From NCBI GenBank assembly GCA_964343305.1, contig CAYFJO010000445.1, forward strand, positions 1 through 8,785: a stretch of 8,785 nt of DNA, given 5' to 3'. Source of the DNA: CAYFJO01 sp964343305. GTDB lineage: Bacteria; Planctomycetota; Planctomycetia; Pirellulales; Pirellulaceae. Under the pieces are notes generated by a model, which did not search any database, was not told the DNA's origin, and saw only the letters and a program-made list of their open reading frames with translations. This document shows positions 1 to 7,109 of this stretch, one piece after another. Within the stretch, counting starts at the first letter, position 1. Each line of letters opens with the position of its first letter. A program made the position numbers and the translations under genes.

Positions 1-13
1 AAAGGAAAGGTTT

Positions 14-256
14 CTACCAATTTCTGCTAGCTGACACAAGATTTCTTACAGGCTCGATTTTAACCTTGTCGGCCAACTTCGTTTTGCTTTGCGAACCAAG
101 ACCTGGCAACCAACCTTTTTCCTGCCATTTGTCGCGAATCTTGGCCGGTGTAAGACCACTGTGGCGCCAATTGGCCATAATGACGTTCCGCTTCTGTTCG
201 GTTGTCAAATCATCAATTGCTTGGATGTCGATTCCGTGCGACTCCAGACCTTTCAC
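14..256 (-). CDS. Small hypothetical protein, possibly a gene remnant
   Basis: An 80-residue frame that I do not recognise. It begins at a GTG (254-256), the only usual start codon in the frame, and ends in TAG at 14-16. The frame stays open for 15 more codons upstream, to a TAG at 302-304. Those codons read like ordinary protein (acidic and polar, for example DNDVIEKDYSSEL), so the true N terminus may be lost. The product is charged and mostly helical by eye, with tryptophans in the middle (MANWRHSGLTPAKIRDKW) and a basic C-terminal half. That could suit nucleic-acid binding, but no known motif is visible. There is no well-spaced ribosome binding site before the GTG: an AAGGA lies about 16 bases upstream, which is too far. 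It points away from the large plus-strand gene and is not in its operon. It may be a real small gene, the tail of a decayed longer gene, or chance. Confidence 0.35.
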   Translation of the reverse strand: MKGLESHGIDIQAIDDLTTEQKRNVIMANWRHSGLTPAKIRDKWQEKGWLPGLGSQSKTKLADKVKIEPVRNLVSASRNW

Positions 257-325
257 TAACTCAGACGAGTAATCCTTTTCGATTACATCGTTGTCTAACT
301 CCTATTGGTCTTGTTGGCCCGAACC

Positions 326-359
326 AGACTTCCGAAGTTTTCCGAAACTTCGGAAGTCT
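326..359. repeat. Perfect 15-bp inverted repeat (hairpin)
   Basis: The left arm (326-340, AGACTTCCGAAGTTT) is the exact reverse complement of the right arm (345-359), with a 4-base loop TCCG. Within the stem, TCCGAA and TTCGGA recur, so the element has internal repetition. Neither strand has a T-tract after the stem, so it does not look like a standard intrinsic terminator. It lies about 70 bases beyond the start side of the small minus-strand frame and about 360 bases before the large gene. It could be a dispersed palindromic repeat of the REP type, an RNA structural element or a protein-binding site. Confidence 0.85.
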
Positions 360-683
360 ACACTCAAGCGTTTTCAAGATTGGAGAGCGTCTGGAGTATT
401 AACTGGCCGGCATGCTGGGCTCGCACCGGCACGACACCCGTCGCAATGGTCGTACGGGCGGAAGTGTCCCGACTGCCCATACGTATTGTGGGATGTGTCA
501 AGAATCGACCGTATTTCGGTGTTGGAATCACCGCGAAAACCCAACGTTTTTTATTTTCGCAGGCCAAGCACAAGCGAGCAAGAAGCAGTGTCCTCAAAAA
601 CAGCATCGAAGTCTTCAAGGGCGGCGCGCCGCCAGCGGCTGTTTCTGGTATTCTCTTGAGAGGAATGATGGCTAGCTAACGCC

Positions 684-696
684 GTACCGGCGGTAC
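684..696. repeat. Short inverted repeat before the large gene
   Basis: GTACCG (684-689) and CGGTAC (691-696) are 6-bp inverted arms around a single base. The element ends 8 bases before the Shine-Dalgarno-like GGAG of the large gene, so it could be a small operator. At this length chance is also plausible, and the one-base spacer means it would not form a normal RNA hairpin. Confidence 0.3.
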
Positions 697-704
697 CTCG
701 TTTT

Positions 705-708
705 GGAG
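705..708 (+). promoter_or_regulatory. Ribosome binding site deciding the start of the large gene
   Basis: GGAG sits 9 bases before the ATG at 718. The frame can also be opened at a TTG at 703, but that codon overlaps the GGAG and has no ribosome binding site of its own. I therefore place the start at ATG 718, which also gives a well-formed signal peptide. Confidence 0.7.
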
Positions 709-717
709 AAAGTGGTG

Positions 718-816
718 ATGAATACTACTCGATCGCGACGTGATTGGCGCGAAAAGATAATCGCAGGGATTCTGCTGTCAGCGGTGATCGGCGGCATTGC
801 CGCTGAGGCCATCGCC
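718..816 (+). other. Signal peptide, with a Tat-like twin-arginine motif
   Basis: Residues 1-33 of the large protein. A basic n-region (RSRRDWREK) is followed by a hydrophobic core (IIAGILLSAVIGGIA) and a likely signal peptidase I site after AEAIA. The segment SRRDW partly matches the twin-arginine consensus SRRxFLK, with Trp in place of Phe and a charged residue next. Export is well supported; the choice between Sec and Tat is open. Confidence 0.75.
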
Positions 817-3800
817 GGCGACTGGCCTTTGTTTCGTCATGACCCAGGACGGACGGCCTCGAGCGACGAGCAATTGGCCGACCAACTGCACTTGCAATGG
901 TCGCGCACCTATCCTCAGCTCATCCCCGCCTGGCTGGGTGAGTTTCCGCACTTGCGGTTCGACGAAAACTACGAGCCGATCGTCATGGGCAGCATGCTCT
1001 ACTTCGGATCTTCCGACGACGATTCGATCACGGCGCTGGATACCAAGACCGGCCAATTGCGATGGCGATTCTACGCGAACGGCGCAGTCCGCTTCGCGCC
1101 AGTGGGCTCCGCAGGCAAGATCTATTTCGGCGCCGACGATGGCATGTTCTATTGTCTTAACGCTGAAAATGGAAAACTGCTGTGGAAGTTCGACACGGCG
1201 CTATCCAATCGTAAAGGATTTATCGAAGGCCGGCTGGGCACCCTCTGTCCCGTGCGCGGAGGCGCGGTGCTCGTTGACGGAAAAGTGCATTTCGTCGCTG
1301 GCATGTGGTCGTTTGAAAACTCGGCCTTCTTCACGCTCGACGTCGAGACCGGCGAGCTGATTCACAAGACCAAGGGTATCCGCTCGCAAGGGTATCTCGC
1401 CGCGGCCGGGCCGACGATATACATCCCTAACGGCAGAGCCGGCGCGGTGCGATTGACGCGGCAGACTGGCAAATGGGCTGGCGGACTGGGTGGATGGGCC
1501 GGTTATTGGGACCACCTGATTGCTACCAGCGGCGAGTGGATGTTCCGCATGGGCAGCCTGCAGAAACTGGGTGGGTCACCTCGCGGGACCGTTTGCGATT
1601 CCGGACCAGGCAGGTCGAACACCTGTTTCTACCGCCCGGTGATCGCCGATGGCGTTGTCTACTACAGCGCCGCCGAGCCCCCGGTGTCGCGCGTTGACAA
1701 GCCGGGTCCGGAAATCGGCGATCTGATCGCCAGCAGCCTCAGCGAGCCGGCGCTCATCGAGGCCAAAGACACTCAGGGAAGGCCGATTCTTTCGCGGAAA
1801 GGAAAACCGGAAACGAAGCTTGTCCTCAAAGAACTCTGGAGGTTGCCGAAAGAGCAGATCGTCGCCGCGCTCCAACAGAAATCCCCGCGCGACGGCAAAG
1901 ACGCGTTGGTGATCGTCGAGATCAAAGCCGGCAGGCGACTTTATGGCTATCGCGGTTCGACGCTGTTTGCAGTCGACCTACCCAACGAGGATACGCCGCC
2001 GAAGGTGTCGTGGCACACCACACTCCCGGGCACGCCCGTGAGAATGATTGCGGCCGACGCGAAGCTGTTTGTCGTTACCCGCGAGGGTGGCCTTTACTGT
2101 TTCGCTGGGGAAAAGACCACACCGACAGTTTATCCAAAGGAAGAGCGCAAATTGGCCGAGGTGAACGACGCGTGGCGCGGGAAGGCGCGGATGATTCTCG
2201 ATCAGACGAGTGTCGAGGAAGGCTACGCACTGGTGCTGGGGCTGAAGTCGGGCCGTCTGGTGGAAGAACTTTTCCGAAATTCCCGGCTGAACATCGTCGC
2301 CATGGACAACGACCCTAAGCTGGTGCGAGCGCTGCGTGAAAAGCTCAATTACTTGGAGGATCCTTTTCAGAAAGAAGAGGCTCGGTCGGATCTTGATTCT
2401 CCTGGGAATACCCAAGACGGAACAGCGCTGGACATGGCAGCGCCCAGCGAGATCAATCCACGTCGCAGGCGAATTGCGATCTACCAAGGCGATCCGACCG
2501 CGTACCCTTTCCCGCCGTTTATGGCCAGCCTGATCGTTTCCGAAGATCCACAGCAACTGGCTGCCAACCCGGTTCGCGTTCCCGCAATGTTCCGCACGTT
2601 GCGGCCTTATGGCGGGACGGTGTGCCTGGAGTTGACCGCGCGTGACGAAGAGCGGTTTGGCCAGGCGGTGGCTGATAGCCGCTTGCCGGGCGGCAAGTTG
2701 CGTCATTACACCCCGTTCACCCTCCTGGTCCGTCCCGGCGCACCAGAAAAATCGGGCGACTGGACGCACGAATGGGGCGACCCAGCCAATACGCTCAAGT
2801 CGCGCGATCACCTGAAGGGTCCGCTGGGCATGCTCTGGACTGGCGGCAGATCGGCGCGGCGCGGCATGTACTTAGATCGCCACGTCTGGCCGCCGTCGCC
2901 CATCGTGGTCGATGGCCGTATGTTCATCACTGGACCCGAGCGACTGGTCGCCACCGATATCTACACCGGTCGCGTGCTGTGGGAGGTTCGCAGCAAGATA
3001 TTCACGGCGATGACACGAGGGCGCGGAGGCTGTCATACGGTCGGCGCGAGCGATGGGCTCTATGTGGGCACGCGGCGGTCGATCCTTCGCTTCGACCCGG
3101 CGACGGGTAAGCTACTCTCGGAATTTGCGCTTCCCGCCGACGCGACAAAGGACGACATGTGGGGCCGCCCGAGGATTTGGAACGACACGCTCATCGTCAG
3201 CATCGTACGCAGTGGTCGCGACAGGACGCTGCTTGCGCTGGATCGCCGCACCGGCAAGCGGATCTGGAAACTGGATGCCGAGATTAGCCTGTCGAGCGTG
3301 GCCATCGGTCGCGGCAAGGTTTTCTGTTGGGACGGAAACCGCCGCAGTCTGGCGGCGGATCAGGCTGCTCGGCGCGGCGTGGCCACACCGGACTCCGACG
3401 CTTCCTGGTTAAAGGCGCTGGACGCGCGCGACGGTAAGCCGCTGTGGCGCAACAGGACGGACAGTGTCGTCGAGTGGCTCTCCTACTCGGAAGATCGCGA
3501 CTTGCTGGTAGCTTCGACCAAGAAACTCATTCATGTCTTTCGGGGCCATGACGGCCACGAACTGTGGAACAAGCTGAGCGAAGGGATCGGATTTCGGGGC
3601 CATCCCGGACGTGTGTGGCAAAAGGTCATTTTGTGGCACGACTGGATGATCGATCAGCGCGGGCCGGGGCTTGCGTACGATCTGGCGACCGGACGGCAGA
3701 TCCAGCGACCTCATCCGGTAACGCTCAAACCGGTGCCGTGGGAGTTCATTCGCAACGGACATCATTGCAACCACGCGGTTGCCTGTGAAAATTTTCTTAC

Positions 3801-5856
3801 CTTTCGTTCCAGCAACGCCACGTATGTCGATCTGAACACGCTTGGCACTGGCAGCTTTCCTGGGGTGCGCACCGGGTGTACCAACAGCATGATCCCCGCC
3901 GGGGGCGTGCTGAGTTCGCCGATGTATAGTCACGAGTGTGTCTGCAACTACGAATTCTTTACGTCGATGGCGTTTGCCAATGTTCCTGACGCCGAGGCGT
4001 GGACCTATCGGCCCAACAAGCTTGACTTCCTCGAGCAACCCGGACTGGGAAGCGTCGAGCGGCTGGGAGTGAATTTCGGTGCCAAGGGCGAGCGGCAGGC
4101 GCCCAACGGCACCCTCTGGTTTGGCATCGGCTCGCGGGACTATTCCTACCGGCTCTCCGGACTGGCAAGCCCCGGCGGACAGCCTTTCCAATTTCCGACC
4201 AAAAAGGTGCAAGGGGAAGGATTGAATTGGGTGTTTGCAACCGGTCTGGACGGACCGAAGACGATTACCGTGCCACTGGGCGCGGCCAAGAACGCCAAGG
4301 AGCGGCCTCACACGGTGCGTCTCTACTTCATCGAGCCGGCCGGCAAGCAGCCCGGCGAGCGTGTGTTTTCAGTGAAGATTCAAGGCCAAGAGGTGCTGCA
4401 GGATTTCGACATCGCCCAGGCCGCTGGCGGTCCGATGCGCGGCGTCGTCAAGGAGTTCCGCGATGTCAAGGCCGCCGATCAACTCTCGGTCGTGTTGACG
4501 GCCGCCAAGTCGAGCGCGGTGATCTGCGGCATCGAAGTGCTCGGGGCGGACGTCAGCTCGATTCCGCCGGAAGTGCACGACCACGTTGTCGAGGCGCCTG
4601 TCGGCGAGACGACTACAATCTCGCTTTCCTATTCCGACGTCGACGGTCCGGGGCCGTATACGTTTAAGATCGTCAAGTCCGTGAAAAAAGGTTCGCTCTC
4701 GGGCCAGGGCTCCAGTTTAACGTATGAACCAAAAGCCGGCGCGCTGGGGAGGGACCGCTTCACGTGGGTGGTCCACGACGGCCGACATAATTCGCGCGAG
4801 GCTTCGGTCACCATCAAGCTCGTTGCGCCGAACGTCGCACCTCAGGCGCGCGATCTAAAAATTGAAGCGACAGCCGGGCAACCAATTCACGTCGCGCTGC
4901 CTTTTCGCGATCCGGATGAACAGCCGGGCAACTACCGCTTCGAGCTTGTCGGACGTCCTGACGGCGGAACCGTCCAGTGGCAGAGCTACAACCGGTTTGT
5001 GTATACACCCAAGGCGGATTTCCTCGGCAGCGACCGCTTTGACTGGAAGGTCAACGACGGCGAGGCCGATTCGAACGTCGCCACTGTTGCTGTGCAAGTC
5101 GTGCCGGATACGACTGGGCCGGCTGTGGCCTGGATCGACAGCGCCGGCCGGAACGATCGGATCAAACTGGTCTTCACCGAGCCGGTTGCGAAGGACGAGG
5201 CGGAACGAACCATCAATTACAGATTCGACGAGGGCTTGAAGGTACGCCGTGCCACGCTGGGCGACGACCTGAAGAGTGTGACGCTGGTCACATCGCCGCT
5301 GGCCGAGGATGTCGCCTATTCGCTCACGGTTCATAACGTTCAAGATCGCGCGGCCAAGCCGAATGTGACGAACCCGAAGGCCCGATCGGCATTCCGTTAT
5401 GTCCACACCGGCAACGGTCTGTGGGCCGAATATTACGAGGGGCCGGACTTCCAGGGAAAGAAGATAGGCCAGCGGATCGATCCGTATATCGATGTCGACT
5501 GGAGAAAAAAACTCCCCTTTGAGACGATGAAGCCGGACGTGCCCTACTCGGTGCGCTGGACGGGTCGGCTCAAGGCGGAATATAGCGAAGAGTATCTATT
5601 GTACTTTTTCAGAGGATGGGAGCACAATCGCAACCCGGTGCGAGTCTGGGTCGACGGCAAGCTGCTAGCCAACGAGTCGTACGGTCCTGTGGCGCTCGAA
5701 GCCGGCCAGACATACGATCTGAAGGTCGAATTGAACATCGTCCGCCCGGCATATTACGCTGACTATTACAGCTTGCGTTGGAGCAGTCTGTCGGTGCCGA
5801 AGCAGACGATCCCGCAATCGAATCTGGGGACGGCGCGGCACGGAGAAGGGGGATAG
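718..5856 (+). CDS. Exported PQQ-type double beta-propeller protein with methyltransferase-like, malectin, Ig-like and PA14 domains
   Basis: A 1712-residue protein predicted to act outside the cytoplasm. Order: signal peptide 1-33 (cleavage AIA|GDW); first PQQ/BamB-type propeller about 35-466, with blade motifs such as ALDTKTGQLRWRF and CLNAENGKLLWKF; degenerate Rossmann methyltransferase-like domain about 487-673; second propeller about 680-1090, ending in a Cys/His-rich segment (1015-1076); malectin-like domain about 1116-1276; two cadherin/Ig-like repeats about 1283-1462 (each ending in D-R-F-x-W-x-V-x-D-G); an SbsA-type Ig-like domain about 1463-1561; PA14 domain about 1566-1703. Malectin and PA14 domains commonly bind carbohydrate, and planctomycetes often carry such modules on exported proteins. 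Quinoprotein alcohol dehydrogenases carry an adjacent Cys-Cys pair; I see none, and no CXXCH, so PQQ binding and enzyme activity are unproven. No C-terminal anchor is visible. The start ATG has GGAG 9 bases upstream. It is followed after 2 bases by the isomerase gene. Fold assignments are firm; the function is unknown. Confidence 0.9.
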   Translation: MNTTRSRRDWREKIIAGILLSAVIGGIAAEAIAGDWPLFRHDPGRTASSDEQLADQLHLQWSRTYPQLIPAWLGEFPHLRFDENYEPIVMGSMLYFGSSDDDSITALDTKTGQLRWRFYANGAVRFAPVGSAGKIYFGADDGMFYCLNAENGKLLWKFDTALSNRKGFIEGRLGTLCPVRGGAVLVDGKVHFVAGMWSFENSAFFTLDVETGELIHKTKGIRSQGYLAAAGPTIYIPNGRAGAVRLTRQTGKWAGGLGGWAGYWDHLIATSGEWMFRMGSLQKLGGSPRGTVCDSGPGRSNTCFYRPVIADGVVYYSAAEPPVSRVDKPGPEIGDLIASSLSEPALIEAKDTQGRPILSRKGKPETKLVLKELWRLPKEQIVAALQQKSPRDGKDALVIVEIKAGRRLYGYRGSTLFAVDLPNEDTPPKVSWHTTLPGTPVRMIAADAKLFVVTREGGLYCFAGEKTTPTVYPKEERKLAEVNDAWRGKARMILDQTSVEEGYALVLGLKSGRLVEELFRNSRLNIVAMDNDPKLVRALREKLNYLEDPFQKEEARSDLDSPGNTQDGTALDMAAPSEINPRRRRIAIYQGDPTAYPFPPFMASLIVSEDPQQLAANPVRVPAMFRTLRPYGGTVCLELTARDEERFGQAVADSRLPGGKLRHYTPFTLLVRPGAPEKSGDWTHEWGDPANTLKSRDHLKGPLGMLWTGGRSARRGMYLDRHVWPPSPIVVDGRMFITGPERLVATDIYTGRVLWEVRSKIFTAMTRGRGGCHTVGASDGLYVGTRRSILRFDPATGKLLSEFALPADATKDDMWGRPRIWNDTLIVSIVRSGRDRTLLALDRRTGKRIWKLDAEISLSSVAIGRGKVFCWDGNRRSLAADQAARRGVATPDSDASWLKALDARDGKPLWRNRTDSVVEWLSYSEDRDLLVASTKKLIHVFRGHDGHELWNKLSEGIGFRGHPGRVWQKVILWHDWMIDQRGPGLAYDLATGRQIQRPHPVTLKPVPWEFIRNGHHCNHAVACENFLTFRSSNATYVDLNTLGTGSFPGVRTGCTNSMIPAGGVLSSPMYSHECVCNYEFFTSMAFANVPDAEAWTYRPNKLDFLEQPGLGSVERLGVNFGAKGERQAPNGTLWFGIGSRDYSYRLSGLASPGGQPFQFPTKKVQGEGLNWVFATGLDGPKTITVPLGAAKNAKERPHTVRLYFIEPAGKQPGERVFSVKIQGQEVLQDFDIAQAAGGPMRGVVKEFRDVKAADQLSVVLTAAKSSAVICGIEVLGADVSSIPPEVHDHVVEAPVGETTTISLSYSDVDGPGPYTFKIVKSVKKGSLSGQGSSLTYEPKAGALGRDRFTWVVHDGRHNSREASVTIKLVAPNVAPQARDLKIEATAGQPIHVALPFRDPDEQPGNYRFELVGRPDGGTVQWQSYNRFVYTPKADFLGSDRFDWKVNDGEADSNVATVAVQVVPDTTGPAVAWIDSAGRNDRIKLVFTEPVAKDEAERTINYRFDEGLKVRRATLGDDLKSVTLVTSPLAEDVAYSLTVHNVQDRAAKPNVTNPKARSAFRYVHTGNGLWAEYYEGPDFQGKKIGQRIDPYIDVDWRKKLPFETMKPDVPYSVRWTGRLKAEYSEEYLLYFFRGWEHNRNPVRVWVDGKLLANESYGPVALEAGQTYDLKVELNIVRPAYYADYYSLRWSSLSVPKQTIPQSNLGTARHGEGG
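2176..2736 (+). other. Degenerate class I methyltransferase-like domain within the large protein
   Basis: Residues about 487-673, between the two propellers. Motif I aligns as ALVLGLKSGRLVEEL (504-518): the first and last glycines of the SAM loop (G508, G512) remain, but the usual acidic residue is V506 and the middle glycine is K510. The ribose-binding acidic position appears kept in VAMDND (D530), followed by a helix as in active enzymes. QGDPTAYPFPP (from 590) matches motif III, MASLIVSED (602-610) lies at motif IV but lacks the usual Asp, and LRPYGGTVCLE (628-638) matches the motif VI turn. A polar stretch at about 545-581 is inserted between motifs II and III. The fold call is strong; catalysis is doubtful. 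Confidence 0.75.
3760..3945 (+). other. Cys/His-rich signature at the end of the second propeller
   Basis: Residues 1015-1076 contain HHCNHAVAC (1015-1023), then C1054 in GCTNSMIPAGG, then C1074-V-C1076. From memory, related planctomycete propeller proteins carry a similar stretch (a GCTN...IPAGGVL core followed by C-x-C), so it is probably a conserved structural or metal-binding feature. It is not a heme c motif. Confidence 0.55.
5847..5852 (+). promoter_or_regulatory. Ribosome binding site of the isomerase gene
   Basis: AGGGGG lies 6 bases before the ATG at 5859, inside the last codons of the large gene. It settles the start: the frame is open further upstream, to about 5778, but that extension lies wholly within the large gene and has no site of its own. 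Its position inside the upstream gene supports translational coupling. Confidence 0.7.
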
Positions 5857-5858
5857 CC

Positions 5859-6908
5859 ATGGGAAATATCAAGGGTCCTGCGATCTTCCTCGCCCAGTTT
5901 CTGAGGGATACACCACCCTATGACAACCTGGACAACATCGGCCGTTGGGTCGCAGGTCTCGGTTACAAAGGGATTCAGATTCCAGGCTGGGACGATCGGG
6001 TGATTGATATAGATAAAGCCGCAGAGTCCAAGGATTACTGCGATGAATACGCAGGAAAGCTCAAGGCGATGGGCCTGCAACTGACCGAAGTCGGGGCGTA
6101 CCTGGCCGGTCAGGTACTTGCTGTTCACCCTGCTTACGAAAAGATGTTCGCCGCTTTTCATCCTCCGGGACTGACCGGTCAGGCAAGGACGGACTGGGCG
6201 ACGGATGAATTGAAGAAGTGCGTTCTTGCTTCTGCGAATTTTGGGCTCCGGAATGTACCTTCTCTATCCGGCGGATTTGCCTGGCACATGGTGTATCCCT
6301 GGCCCCAGCGTCCTGTCGGCATTATCGAGGAAGCCTTCAGGGAGCTTTCCCGGCGGTGGAAGCCGCTTCTGGACATGGCTGCGGACAAAGGCTGCGTCTT
6401 TGGATACGAGCTTCATCCAGGTTCAGACGTTTACGACGGCGCGACTTTTGAATTGTTCCTGGAACACACGGACAATCATCCCGCCATCTGTGTCAATTAT
6501 GACCCGAGCCACTTCCTGCTCCAGCAATTGGATTACCTCCAGTTTATCCAACTCTACGGCAGCCGAATTTCGGGCTTCCATGTCAAGGACGCGGAGTTCA
6601 ATCCGTCCGGCCGGGTCGGAGTCTACGGGGGATACCAGTCCTGGTCCGGCCGCGCCGGCCGCTTCCGCTCTCTGGGCGATGGGCAGGTAGACTTTAAGAG
6701 AGTCTTCACACTCCTGACCGAGGTCGGTTTTGATGGATGGGCTGTTATGGAGTGGGAATGCTGCGTGAAAAGTCCAGAGCAGGGAGCCGCTGAAGGGGCG
6801 CCATTCATTGCCGAACATATCATCGAGGCAACGGACGTTGCGTTCGACGATTTTGCGGGCGGAAAAAGCGATGCCGATACGAATCGAGAAATTCTAGGAT
6901 TGAATTGA
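5859..6908 (+). CDS. Sugar phosphate isomerase/epimerase (xylose isomerase-like TIM barrel)
   Basis: A 349-residue protein of the AP endonuclease family 2 / xylose isomerase-like TIM-barrel superfamily, whose members isomerise, epimerise or eliminate on sugars and keto-sugars using a divalent metal. The expected metal ligands are visible on successive strands: E184 in GYELHPGSD, D215 in NYDPSHF, H241 in GFHVKD and E298 or E300 in MEWEC. The length is normal for the family (about 280-350). The segment GVYGGYQSW...GRFRSLGDGQVDF near 250-275 is, from memory, typical of a subgroup common in planctomycete and Bacteroidetes sugar loci, often beside Gfo/Idh oxidoreductases. No signal peptide is seen, so it is probably cytoplasmic. 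The start is ATG 5859, two bases after the stop of the large gene. The substrate is unknown; a route through 3-keto sugars is an inference from the subgroup's usual company. It is not expected to be a DNA-repair enzyme. Confidence 0.88.
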   Translation: MGNIKGPAIFLAQFLRDTPPYDNLDNIGRWVAGLGYKGIQIPGWDDRVIDIDKAAESKDYCDEYAGKLKAMGLQLTEVGAYLAGQVLAVHPAYEKMFAAFHPPGLTGQARTDWATDELKKCVLASANFGLRNVPSLSGGFAWHMVYPWPQRPVGIIEEAFRELSRRWKPLLDMAADKGCVFGYELHPGSDVYDGATFELFLEHTDNHPAICVNYDPSHFLLQQLDYLQFIQLYGSRISGFHVKDAEFNPSGRVGVYGGYQSWSGRAGRFRSLGDGQVDFKRVFTLLTEVGFDGWAVMEWECCVKSPEQGAAEGAPFIAEHIIEATDVAFDDFAGGKSDADTNREILGLN

Positions 6909-7109
6909 ATCTGAAAGAGTCCATCGGCGATGTAGTTGAAAAACGGAAAGGCCGAGACATTTCTGAAGTTTTCTCTGACGTACCAAAATACGACCGTTAA
7001 CAATCACACCGTTTTCGGTTGATGGCCGCGACACGATTGGAACGCGATGGTGTTGGAGAGCCGCTGAGGGCATTCTCGCGTCCGCTCGGCGTCGGTGTGT
7101 CGAGTCGCT
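6909..7109. other. Intergenic gap between convergent genes
   Basis: This 201-base gap lies between two genes whose 3' ends face each other. No gene is visible in it. Both transcripts should terminate here, but the only hairpin found is imperfect (7003-7023) and lacks a clear T-tract on either strand. Confidence 0.6.
7003..7023. terminator. Weak candidate terminator hairpin
   Basis: ATCA-C-ACCG (7003-7011) pairs with CGGTTGAT (7016-7023) around a TTTT loop, giving an 8-bp stem with one bulged C. It lies between convergent genes, where a shared bidirectional terminator would be expected. No T-run follows on the plus strand and only a short T-rich stretch on the minus strand. The call rests mostly on position. 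Confidence 0.2.

Larger units (their letters stand above)
257..717. other. Intergenic region, no gene supported
   Basis: This 461-base stretch separates the small minus-strand frame from the large plus-strand gene. Several overlapping frames of 84-124 codons are open here on both strands (364-618 minus; 291-659, 305-679 and 412-675 plus). None has a convincing ribosome binding site, a recognisable domain or a clear compositional advantage over the others, so I call none of them. The region holds a perfect hairpin at 326-359 and a short inverted repeat at 684-696. The promoter of the large gene must lie here, but I find no convincing -35/-10 pair or sigma-54 site. Confidence 0.6.

Noticed and set aside
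326..359. The hairpin as an intrinsic terminator
   Set aside because: Neither strand shows a T-run after the stem, and no gene ends next to it.
703..717. TTG at 703 as the start of the large gene
   Set aside because: The TTG overlaps the GGAG that serves the ATG at 718 and has no ribosome binding site of its own. Starting at 718 gives a normal signal peptide.
1978..2811. A 277-codon open frame on the minus strand
   Set aside because: It lies wholly antisense to the large propeller gene, where GC-rich codon bias often leaves the opposite strand open. The product has no recognisable domain, while the plus-strand frame carries clear domains throughout.
3760..3786. A heme c site in the large protein
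   Set aside because: HHCNHAVAC has no CXXCH, and I found none elsewhere in the protein.
3409..4311. A 300-codon open frame on the minus strand
   Set aside because: It is antisense to the second propeller and the malectin region. The product is Arg/Pro/Gly-rich without motifs, and the sense frame is conserved in type across the whole span.
5778..5858. An N-terminal extension of the isomerase upstream of ATG 5859
   Set aside because: The extension overlaps the PA14-coding end of the large gene in another frame, has no ribosome binding site and does not read like the first strand of a TIM barrel. MGNIKGPAIFLAQF at 5859 does.
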